From JAYENY01 sp964563465 (GTDB taxonomy: Bacteria; Patescibacteriota; Minisyncoccia; Minisyncoccales; PEYH01), in assembly GCA_964563465.1 (NCBI GenBank), contig CAZLVZ010000015.1:1-11771 (forward strand): a stretch of DNA of 11,771 nucleotides, read 5' to 3'. How positions within the stretch are numbered: position 1 is the stretch's first letter; each line of letters opens with the position of its first letter. This document shows, piece after piece, positions 1-6,357 of this stretch. Under the pieces are notes generated by a model. That model was given only the letters and a program-made list of their open reading frames with translations. It was not told the DNA's origin and searched no databases. Both the position numbers and the translations under genes were made by a program.

Positions 1-139
1 TTTTTTAAAACCGACCTTTAGTTATTTTTCTAATTATCTTATTTTACAAAATCTCACGAAAAATAGCAAATAAGTTCTCCACAACTCTACAAAATATATA
101 AAATATTATTAAAACGGGGCATTAATTATAAAAATTAAA
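1..139. other. AT-rich stretch without a recognisable gene
   Basis: This stretch lies downstream of the last gene of the minus-strand operon. It is very AT-rich and I see no convincing coding frame. I looked for a rho-independent terminator for the minus-strand transcript but found no G+C-rich stem followed by a U-run. A TTCTCCACA at 75-83 differs by one base from the DnaA-box consensus TTATCCACA, but it stands alone. Whether another gene of the same operon begins to the left of the window cannot be told. Confidence 0.5.
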
Positions 140-712
140 CTATATTGTAGTATCTTGACCAACCATTTTGCCAACCAAAGCAATCAATCCTCTGCTCGTG
201 ACTGCTATGGCCAAACCAATTAGAGCATATGTTATCCAACGCTTTGCCATGGTGATCTTTTCTGGATTGCCAACAGCAGTAACAAAAAGATACGCAGCCA
301 TTATAAGCATCAAGACGACTATAACTAACAAAAAACCAAAAGCCCATTCAATCATAGCGGGAATCACAGCTACCGCCTCTATATCAGAAGGAAAAATAGT
401 TTCTAAAATAACAACGATTCCCTTGGCTACGGTAACAATAGCTACGCCAACTAAAGCGTATGTAATAACTTTTCTCCCGGTAGCGGCTTTTTGGGGGTCT
501 CCGCCAGAAAGAACCAGATAATAGCTCCCAATAATTAACATCAAAACTCCTACTGCCAAAGAAAATGGCCAGACCCAACTTAAAACTCTTGTAAGCATTT
601 CGTCAAAGGTAACGCTCCCCCAAGGACTTTTAAATTGAATTTGAGCTAAGATTATCCCTGTCGGGATTAAGGTAGTCAATATTAAGCTGGGAAAAATTAA
701 TTTTTTATTCAT
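140..712 (-). CDS. VirB2/TrbC-like membrane protein with a duplicated module
   Basis: This 190-residue protein has a likely signal peptide (residues 1-23, ending ILA) and then two copies of the same membrane module, about residues 44-104 and 121-181. Each copy is a hydrophobic helix, a short loop of the form GG/VG-x-P-x-K...K/R, and a second helix of the form ITYALVG/ITYALIG. The two loop prolines (P73 and P150) are exactly 77 residues apart. Small two-helix proteins of this shape resemble VirB2/TrbC pilin subunits of type IV secretion systems and are common, mostly uncharacterised, in Parcubacteria. A role as a pilus or envelope-channel subunit is an inference. It is the last gene seen in the minus-strand operon, 7 bp after its upstream neighbour, which carries one copy of the module. 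The start has no Shine-Dalgarno sequence; it is chosen because the signal peptide follows directly. The gene ends with TAG. Confidence 0.75.
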   Translation of the reverse strand: MNKKLIFPSLILTTLIPTGIILAQIQFKSPWGSVTFDEMLTRVLSWVWPFSLAVGVLMLIIGSYYLVLSGGDPQKAATGRKVITYALVGVAIVTVAKGIVVILETIFPSDIEAVAVIPAMIEWAFGFLLVIVVLMLIMAAYLFVTAVGNPEKITMAKRWITYALIGLAIAVTSRGLIALVGKMVGQDTTI

Positions 713-719
713 TGTTTTA

Positions 720-1040
720 TTAAAAACTTAAATCGTTTCTAAAATAATAAGTTAATGCTTTCACTATTGTGATTATACCAAAAATTATTGAAGTGTATAA
801 TATAGTTTTTTTACCGAGAGCTATCTTTGACGGATTGACTCCGGCAAAAAGCATTAAAAAAGCTCCGACAATTATCATAAGCGGTCCAAGTACTATAGCA
901 ACATGAAAAAAGACTCCAGCTATATTATCAATCAATTCGCCAAAAGTAGTAGAGCTAATTGGATTGATGTCGCTTTGAGCAAAACAAAAAATTGGCATAG
1001 AAATAACAAAAATGAAAAATATTAAAAATGTCTTGTTCAT
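720..1040 (-). CDS. VirB2/TrbC-like small pilin-type protein (single module)
   Basis: This 106-residue protein has a clear signal peptide (residues 1-21, ending CFA before Q22) followed by one VirB2/TrbC-type module: a hydrophobic helix at about 43-67, a loop with P70, K72 and G76-K77-K78, and a second helix at about 79-97. The mature protein of about 85 residues fits a VirB2-like pilin in size. Cys19 lies in the hydrophobic core of the signal peptide and does not form a lipobox. The gene starts 4 bp after the stop of the upstream pilin-like gene and ends 7 bp before the next one, so the three are almost surely co-transcribed. The region before the start has no Shine-Dalgarno sequence. Membership of the VirB2/TrbC-like group rests on topology and the loop motif; function in secretion, adhesion or DNA uptake is unknown. 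Confidence 0.75.
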   Translation of the reverse strand: MNKTFLIFFIFVISMPIFCFAQSDINPISSTTFGELIDNIAGVFFHVAIVLGPLMIIVGAFLMLFAGVNPSKIALGKKTILYTSIIFGIITIVKALTYYFRNDLSF

Positions 1041-1044
1041 AATT

Positions 1045-1554
1045 TTATAAATTTGAGCCCTTAAAAAGTATGTGAACTAATACAATGAGTCCCCTGGAAA
1101 CTAACATTACGGCAAGACCAACCAATGTCCAAATAATTATTTTCTTACCTAAATCAATTCTTGAAGGAATCCCTCCAGAGGCAACCATAACATAAGCTCC
1201 AATAATAATTAACAACGGAGAACTATATAAGAAAATGGTAAAGAAAAAAATTACTGCTCGCTCAATAAATTCAGGAACATCTTCCCATAAAAGTGGGTTG
1301 TCGTAACCATCAGGACCCGTTGCTGGGGCTATATCTGCAACGAATTCACAACAATCGCCCGAAGTATTAATCGTTTCGCCAGCGAAGCAACCACCAATGC
1401 CTACTGTTCTACAACACCATGTTCCAGCTACTCCCGGATAGTCATAATCCGTATAGGGGGACGAACAGGCAGCATATATTTCTTCCGAACTTGTAAAAAA
1501 TAAAATTCCCAAGATAGAGATAAATAGAACACAAAAAAGAATTTTCTTATTCAT
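1045..1554 (-). CDS. VirB2/TrbC-like membrane protein with cysteine-rich ectodomain
   Basis: This 169-residue protein has a signal peptide (about 1-28, ending IYA), an extracytoplasmic segment (about 29-95), and then one VirB2/TrbC-like module: a helix at about 100-125, a loop with G127-G128-I-P130 and G136-K137-K138, and a helix at about 139-163. The ectodomain holds six cysteines after the signal peptide: C30, the vicinal pair C47-C48, C56, and the vicinal pair C68-C69. This pattern suggests a small disulfide-stabilised domain outside the membrane and is absent from the two sister genes. The gene starts 6 bp after the methyltransferase stop and is first of the three pilin-like genes in transcription order. 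Its module most resembles those of its neighbours, which suggests local duplication. The family assignment is from shape and motif; the function of the cysteine-rich part is not recognised. Confidence 0.72.
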   Translation of the reverse strand: MNKKILFCVLFISILGILFFTSSEEIYAACSSPYTDYDYPGVAGTWCCRTVGIGGCFAGETINTSGDCCEFVADIAPATGPDGYDNPLLWEDVPEFIERAVIFFFTIFLYSSPLLIIIGAYVMVASGGIPSRIDLGKKIIIWTLVGLAVMLVSRGLIVLVHILFKGSNL

Positions 1555-1560
1555 AACAAT

Positions 1561-2088
1561 TTATTCTTTTTCAAAAATAGCGGACCAATGATATGTGCCG
1601 GCGTCCAATTCTCTAACTAATTTCATATCAAGCTTGAGACGCACTATCTTTTCAATTTCTTCTAAGGTTACCCTCTCTTCTTCTGGCCCAAAGGGTGAAT
1701 TTTTTTTCCAATCAACAATAACTATTTCGCCTTTTGGCTTGACAATTCTTTTTGCTTCTTTCAACATTGCCTCCTTGTCTTCAGATTGAAACAAAACATT
1801 TGTAAGCAAAACAACATCAAGTGCTTCATTTTTTAGAGTTGAACTCTTGGGTTCTTCTAAGTCGCACTGAATTGTTCTTATATTCGACAAACCTTCAGCC
1901 GTAGCTCTACCCTTAAGAGCAGAGAGTGGCTCTTCTTGAATGTCCAAAGCGTAAACCGTACCCATTGACAATACTTTGGCTAAGGCAATACTAAAAGTGC
2001 CTGGCCCACAACCAAATTCAGCAACATTGAAATCTTGTTTCAGCTTAATTTGCTCAATAATTTTTTCTGGCTCAAGAAATGTTACCAT
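1561..2088 (-). CDS. class I SAM-dependent methyltransferase
   Basis: This 175-residue protein has the Rossmann-fold methyltransferase signature. Motif I is at about 22-31 (VAEFGCGPGT), an acidic residue that would bind the SAM ribose is D49 in ALDIQEE, a motif II-like acidic residue is at D76 (QCDLEEP), and a post-motif strand-loop is at 91-99 (DVVLLTNVL). It is on the short side for the UbiE/COQ5-like group it most resembles and has no accessory domain, so the substrate cannot be told. The start overlaps the 3' end of gyrA by 17 bp in another frame, and the next gene begins 6 bp after its stop, so translation is probably coupled. Its place between gyrase and pilin-like genes does not reveal its job; methylation of a neighbouring product or of a small molecule are equally possible. 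The fold is secure, the substrate unknown. Confidence 0.85.
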   Translation of the reverse strand: MVTFLEPEKIIEQIKLKQDFNVAEFGCGPGTFSIALAKVLSMGTVYALDIQEEPLSALKGRATAEGLSNIRTIQCDLEEPKSSTLKNEALDVVLLTNVLFQSEDKEAMLKEAKRIVKPKGEIVIVDWKKNSPFGPEEERVTLEEIEKIVRLKLDMKLVRELDAGTYHWSAIFEKE

Positions 2089-5000
2089 TTTCTAAACTAA
2101 TGTTTTCTAAACTGATGAGAGAAGTTACCTCGTCCTGTTCGCTTAATTTCATTATTCTAACTCCTTGAGTTGACCTGCTGGAAACAGAAACGCTTTTAGC
2201 AGTAGTCCTAATAACCTGTCCTTTTTTAGAAATAATAATCAATTCTTCGTCTCCCTTTAAGACCTTTGCTTTAACTAATTCTCCGGTTCGTTTAGTAAGC
2301 TTACATGTTTTAATACCTGTTCCACCTCTACTTTGTGAACGATATTTAATCAATTTAGTTCTCTTGCCATAGCCCAGTTCGGTTATAATTAATAAATAAT
2401 CCTTTATTTGTTTTTTTTCAATTACTTCCATTCCGATAAGTTCATCGTCTTTCTTCAAACGAATACCCTTATTACCCGCCGCATTTCTTTGCATTGGTCT
2501 AATTTGTTTTTCTTTAAACCTAATTGATTGCCCTTTTTGAGTAACTAAAACAATTTCGCTTGCACCGCTTGTCTTTTTAACCGAGCGCAAAAGGTCTCCC
2601 TTTTTTAGCCGTATTGCAATCAACCCAGAATTTCTAATATTCTTGTAATCCTCCAAAATTGTCTTTTTTATTATACCATTTTTAGTAGCCATGACTAAAT
2701 AGTCTATTTTCAATTGTTTGTCTTTTTTGCCTAACGGCAAAACAGCTAAAACTTTATCTTCAGGAGTAATCTCTAAAAAATTAGCTAAAGCACGTCCCTT
2801 TGAAATTCTTGTGGCTTGAGGAATGTCATAGGCGGGCAAAGCAAAAACTTTTCCGGAATCGGTGAAAAAAAGTAACTTGTCTAAAGTGTTGGCTAAGACA
2901 AAATGCTCAACAAAATCTTCATCACGAGTTTTTATTCCAGTAATTCCTTTTCCACCTCTTTTCTGAGTTTTGTAAGCAGACGGATTAATTCTCTTAATGT
3001 ATCCATTTTGTGTAAGAGTTATTAAAGTTTCTTCTTCTGGGATTAAATCTTCTTCTGAAATATCTTCTGCTTGTTTAAGGTAAACTTTTGTTCTCCTTGC
3101 ATCTCCAAAACTATCTTTCATTTCTTTCAATTCTTTTATAACCAAGGCCTTTATCTTCTTTGGACTCTTAATAAGCGCTACAAGGTGTTTAATTTTTTCT
3201 CTAATTTCTTTTAACTCATTCTCTATTTTTGCTCTTTCTAAACGGGCTAAAGCAGAAAGCTTTGTCTCTAAAATAGCTTCTGCTTGAGCATCGCTCAATT
3301 TAAACCTCTTTTTTAAGTTTATCTTTGCTTCTTCTCTATTTTTAGATTTTTTAATTGTCTCTATTACTTGATCAATCTTTGCAAGACATTTGGCTAAGCC
3401 CTCTAAAATATGCTCCCTTTGCTTTGCTTTAAATAATTCATATTTACTTCTTCTTAAAACTACTTCTTGGCGATGTTTGAGATAATAATTTAACACTTCA
3501 GGCAAAGATAAAATCTTTGGTTGAATCCCATCAACCAAAGCAAGCATATTTAAATGAAACTTCTTTTGCAAATCCGTTGATTTATATAAACGGTTTAATA
3601 TCTTTTGAGGGAAAGCTCCCTTTTTAAGGTCTAAAACAATCCTTATCCCTTCTTTGCCTGATTCGTCTCTGGCGTCTTTCACTCCTTTCACTTTCTTTTC
3701 TTGAATTAATTTCGCAATTTGACCAACTAGCGTGGCTTTATTTACCTGATAGGGTATTTCGGTAATAATAATGCTCCACGACTCTTCCTTTCTCTCAATA
3801 ATCTCTGCTTTTCCTTGAACTAAGATTGGACCCTTGCCCTGCGAGTAAGCCGAGATAATTTCTTTTTGATTGAATATAATGCCTGCAGTTGGAAAATCTG
3901 GACCCTTAATAAATTCAAAAAGATCTTCTGTTGTTGCATGAGGATGGTCAATAAGATATATCGCAGCATCGCAGACTTCGGAAAGATTGTGTGGTGGAAT
4001 ATTTGTTGCCATACCAACAGCAATGCCTAAAGAGCCGTTGAGTAAAAGTTGTGGCACGGGGGATGGCAAAACAACTGGTTCTTTTCGAGTAGTATCATAG
4101 TTGTCTACAAAATTAACCGTATCCTTATTAATGTCTGTAAGCATTACTTGCCCAATTTTGGATAATCTTGCTTCACTGTAACGCATGGCAGATGCTGGAT
4201 CCCCGTCAATTGAGTTGTGAACAAATACACCAGCGGCTAAAGCAAAATTATGCCATGAGTCAACGGTTATGTCGTAAACATCTTCTCTTTTACGAAGAAC
4301 TTTAACAGTTACAACTTTATGATTATAATTTTGAGATTCCTGAATTATCTCAGAAAAATTACTGAAATAATTTAAAGCGTTTTCAAGTTTTGGAACACCA
4401 TTATTGATTCTTTCCTCTTCGTATATTTCTGGTGTAACTTCTGTGTGTTGTCCTCGAAGAGAGCACGCATATCCTAAAATTTTATTTTTTATCACCCTCT
4501 CCCTATAAGAAGGACTCTGCCATTTTTTCTTTAAAGAGATTTTAGCCATTTCTGCCATTTCTTTCATCATATTAGGATTCTTTTCTATGCGACTCTTGTT
4601 AGACGCCATAACGGCCAATCTATTCTTTTCTCTAAATTTTACATCTTCCCTCTGTTTAGCGAGCTTTTCCCGATGAAATTCGCGAATTCCGGGTTGCACC
4701 CATAATTTCTCTCTCATTTTCTTAAAATGGTCCTCAGAATATTTTCCCCTATATTCAGGATCTTTCCATAATGCTTTTGATCTTTCACTTAATGCCTTGC
4801 GAAGAACAGGATCTTTAAATCTTTCTTTCATTAACATTGAGATATGTTTACGATGGCTGGGATTAGACCAGAGTTTTATAGACATCTGTCTTGTATTTTC
4901 CATCATTGTTTCCCTAAAACACTTATCTTTCCATCTTTCTTTTAATTCTTCTGATTTTAATCTACTCATTAATTCTTGAAAATTCTTTGTCTGCCACAAT

Positions 5001-6166
5001 CGTCTGAGATTTTTACTTGATTCCTTCCTCATAAATTCTTTGTATTCTGGGTCTCTCCACATTTCCTTCTTGGCTTCTGACCATAACTTTCTATACTTAG
5101 GGCTCTGCCACATTTTCTTATTCATTTCCGATCGTCTTTGTGAATATATTTCTCTGTTTTCTTTTTTTGCCCAAAATTCTTTTCTTCCTTGAGCTATTTT
5201 TTTTACATATTCGGGATCATTGCTATGGCGCGCAGAAGCAATCTCTTTGTGTATTTGCCAATGATCTTTCCATCTGATTCGTAAAATATTATCGGGATTA
5301 TTGTTTAATTTATTAAAATCCTTATGATGCCTTATTCTTCCCGCATCTCTTTTATAAACTTTATTTTCTAAATTCCACTCATCAGACAAACGGTGCGTAA
5401 AATCCCACCCTCCGATTACGGGCTGAGAAACAGTTTGGTATCCTTTTAAATTTAAGTTATTCTCACTCTTATATCTTTCGGTATAGAGTGGCATCAAAGA
5501 ATCTCCTGTCTGCAATTTCTCGGCTTGCTTATAGTTTCCATTTCTTAGCATAAAACGATGGTCTAGTGTACATCTAATTTTTTCTCCGTTGTCTATGGTA
5601 ACCTCTACGAGCTTTTCTTTTCTCCTTGTTATCCTGGGCTTTTTAATTTCAGCAATCTCAATTCTTTCCTTTTTATGATTAAATGCAAATCCCCAATGTC
5701 TTTTGCCCCCTTTTTGCTCCTTGATCAAATCACTAAAACTCAAGCTTCTGCCATCACAAAGTTTTATTTTTGTGTCTCCCGTAAAACAACCAAAATTTCC
5801 TTGACCTTGAACAAGAGGATATCTTAAAGAAAAGTCCTGTGCCATTCTGACCATAGAGTCGTAAACGGCTGAATCGCCGTGCGGATGATAACGACCCAAA
5901 ACGCTTCCAACTACATTCGCTGATTTTCTAAACTTACTATTATAATATAAGCCGTCTTCTCCCATAGCAAACAGAATACGACGATGAACTGGTTTTAATC
6001 CATCTCGGACATCGGGCAAAGCACGAGAAACTATAACAGACATTGCATAGTCAATATAACTCTCCTGCATCTCTTTATTAATTTCTCTTGGCTTGACATG
6101 ACCAATTTTGTTGTTCTCGTTATTCTCGTTATTTTCGTTCTCTTTGTTTTTTATTTTTTTGGCCAT
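2072..6166 (-). CDS. gyrA: DNA gyrase subunit A, interrupted by an intein
   Basis: GyrA is the breakage-reunion subunit of DNA gyrase, which with GyrB introduces negative supercoils using ATP. The 1364-residue precursor consists of 126 residues of N-extein, a 525-residue intein (127-651) and 713 residues of C-extein; the spliced protein would be 839 residues, a normal GyrA length. Family hallmarks are visible: the quinolone-determining segment with HPHGDS at 94-99, carrying Ser99 and Asp103 (the drug-sensitive residues at E. coli positions 83 and 87); the catalytic tyrosine Y663 in AMRYSEARL; and a C-terminal beta-pinwheel of about six repeats with the GyrA box QKRGGKG at 1068-1074, which separates it from ParC. 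Residues 8-20 are a low-complexity Asn/Glu run. The gene overlaps the upstream small membrane protein gene by 16 bp and the downstream methyltransferase gene by 17 bp. Activity requires intein splicing because the insertion splits the active-site region. Confidence 0.97.
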   Translation of the reverse strand: MAKKIKNKENENNENNENNKIGHVKPREINKEMQESYIDYAMSVIVSRALPDVRDGLKPVHRRILFAMGEDGLYYNSKFRKSANVVGSVLGRYHPHGDSAVYDSMVRMAQDFSLRYPLVQGQGNFGCFTGDTKIKLCDGRSLSFSDLIKEQKGGKRHWGFAFNHKKERIEIAEIKKPRITRRKEKLVEVTIDNGEKIRCTLDHRFMLRNGNYKQAEKLQTGDSLMPLYTERYKSENNLNLKGYQTVSQPVIGGWDFTHRLSDEWNLENKVYKRDAGRIRHHKDFNKLNNNPDNILRIRWKDHWQIHKEIASARHSNDPEYVKKIAQGRKEFWAKKENREIYSQRRSEMNKKMWQSPKYRKLWSEAKKEMWRDPEYKEFMRKESSKNLRRLWQTKNFQELMSRLKSEELKERWKDKCFRETMMENTRQMSIKLWSNPSHRKHISMLMKERFKDPVLRKALSERSKALWKDPEYRGKYSEDHFKKMREKLWVQPGIREFHREKLAKQREDVKFREKNRLAVMASNKSRIEKNPNMMKEMAEMAKISLKKKWQSPSYRERVIKNKILGYACSLRGQHTEVTPEIYEEERINNGVPKLENALNYFSNFSEIIQESQNYNHKVVTVKVLRKREDVYDITVDSWHNFALAAGVFVHNSIDGDPASAMRYSEARLSKIGQVMLTDINKDTVNFVDNYDTTRKEPVVLPSPVPQLLLNGSLGIAVGMATNIPPHNLSEVCDAAIYLIDHPHATTEDLFEFIKGPDFPTAGIIFNQKEIISAYSQGKGPILVQGKAEIIERKEESWSIIITEIPYQVNKATLVGQIAKLIQEKKVKGVKDARDESGKEGIRIVLDLKKGAFPQKILNRLYKSTDLQKKFHLNMLALVDGIQPKILSLPEVLNYYLKHRQEVVLRRSKYELFKAKQREHILEGLAKCLAKIDQVIETIKKSKNREEAKINLKKRFKLSDAQAEAILETKLSALARLERAKIENELKEIREKIKHLVALIKSPKKIKALVIKELKEMKDSFGDARRTKVYLKQAEDISEEDLIPEEETLITLTQNGYIKRINPSAYKTQKRGGKGITGIKTRDEDFVEHFVLANTLDKLLFFTDSGKVFALPAYDIPQATRISKGRALANFLEITPEDKVLAVLPLGKKDKQLKIDYLVMATKNGIIKKTILEDYKNIRNSGLIAIRLKKGDLLRSVKKTSGASEIVLVTQKGQSIRFKEKQIRPMQRNAAGNKGIRLKKDDELIGMEVIEKKQIKDYLLIITELGYGKRTKLIKYRSQSRGGTGIKTCKLTKRTGELVKAKVLKGDEELIIISKKGQVIRTTAKSVSVSSRSTQGVRIMKLSEQDEVTSLISLENISLENGNIS
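4481..5224 (-). repeat. array of about 13 short W-x-D/N-P-E-Y-R protein repeats
   Basis: Precursor residues 315-562 contain about 13 degenerate copies of a unit built around W-x-D/S/N-P-E-Y-R-x-K followed by a basic helix. The tryptophan-equivalent positions are near 315, 332, 353, 370, 391, 412, 433, 450, 467, 489, 506, 528 and 549, so spacing is 17 or 21-22 residues. Clear copies read MWQSPKYRKLW, MWRDPEYKEFM, LWSNPSHRKHI, LWKDPEYRGKY and KWQSPSYRERV; the first and the 506 and 528 units are weak. The segment is strongly basic and directly follows the HNH core, which fits an extended DNA-recognition arm. That role is inferred. Divergence among units indicates an old protein-level repeat, not a recent DNA tandem repeat. 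Confidence 0.8.
5249..5398 (-). other. HNH endonuclease core inside the GyrA intein
   Basis: Precursor residues 257-306 form an HNH nuclease core. A lead-in segment THRLSDEWN (257-265) is followed by paired histidines H280-H281 (RIRHHKDFNK), the asparagine-rich stretch NNNPDNI (288-294), and closing histidines H302 and H306. This H-H / N-N-x-x-x-N / H-x3-H layout is the typical beta-beta-alpha-metal fold of HNH homing endonucleases. It lies between splicing blocks B and F, where homing nucleases sit in inteins. No key residue seems missing, so cutting activity is plausible but unproven. Confidence 0.85.
6111..6137 (-). repeat. 9-bp tandem repeat at the start of gyrA
   Basis: Three near-identical 9-bp units (plus-strand TTGTTCTCG, TTATTCTCG, TTATTTTCG) encode the E-N-N repeats near residues 10-19 of GyrA. 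The segment lies in front of the conserved start of the family and is probably a disordered tail. Being a multiple of three, unit gain or loss would not break the frame. Confidence 0.7.
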
Positions 6167-6357
6167 AAATTCTCTGTTTCCAAAGAAGGAAAATTAATAT
6201 CTTCTTTTATATCGTTAATTTGAAAATTTTTCAACCTACCCGCTGTAGCAATAATAAAAATAACTAAAAAAATTAAACTGACAATCGTTAAAATAATCCA
6301 AAGAATAATTTTTCGCTTTAACAGGGGTAGTCTTTGTATTTTTTTTAAAAAATCCAT
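6151..6357 (-). CDS. small single-pass membrane protein, unknown function
   Basis: This 68-residue protein has a basic N-terminus (about 1-16), one long hydrophobic helix (about 17-39) and a hydrophilic, Asn/Asp/Glu-containing tail (about 40-68), with no recognisable domain. By the positive-inside rule the N-terminus is in the cytoplasm and the tail outside. The start codon directly follows the stop codon of the hydrolase gene (TAA then ATG with no gap), and its 3' end overlaps the gyrA start by 16 bp, so it is probably translated by coupling and shares the operon. Its reading frame is maintained across a tight junction and shows ordinary membrane-protein composition, which supports a real gene. 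No function is recognised; it need not be related to gyrase. Confidence 0.65.
   Translation of the reverse strand: MDFLKKIQRLPLLKRKIILWIILTIVSLIFLVIFIIATAGRLKNFQINDIKEDINFPSLETENLWPKK

Larger units (their letters stand above)
4214..5788 (-). mobile_element. intein in GyrA carrying an HNH homing endonuclease
   Basis: This in-frame intein of 525 codons (precursor residues 127-651) splits the extein sequence QGNFG / SIDGDP. Splicing blocks are intact: block A starts with Cys127 (CFTGDTKIKL), block B holds T200 and H203 (CTLDHRF), block F runs from V630 (VYDITVDSWHNF, with H639), and block G ends VFVHN with His650-Asn651; the +1 residue is Ser652. All residues needed for standard protein splicing are present, so it should be active. 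The insertion corresponds to the G110/S111 junction of E. coli GyrA, about 11 residues before the catalytic tyrosine, and differs from the mycobacterial GyrA site directly at Tyr-Thr. The central part carries an HNH nuclease and a long repeat array in place of the commoner LAGLIDADG domain. Such elements spread by cutting intein-less alleles at the insertion point. Confidence 0.95.

Noticed and set aside
75..83. TTCTCCACA, one mismatch from a DnaA box, in an AT-rich stretch (possible replication origin).
   Set aside because: It is a single imperfect copy with no cluster of boxes and no dnaA, dnaN or rpmH nearby; one near-match in AT-rich DNA is weak evidence.
168..521. Long open frame on the plus strand opposite the duplicated VirB2/TrbC-like gene.
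   Set aside because: Its protein is an antisense reflection of the hydrophobic repeats; the minus-strand frame has a signal peptide, family-like modules and operon spacing, and this one has none.
4797..4979. Short plus-strand open frame opposite the intein repeat array.
   Set aside because: It is explained as the complement of the Lys/Trp/Pro repeats; there is no start context and no domain.
2072..6166. ParC (topoisomerase IV subunit A) as an alternative identity for the gyrase gene.
   Set aside because: The GyrA box QKRGGKG and a full set of about six C-terminal blades favour GyrA.
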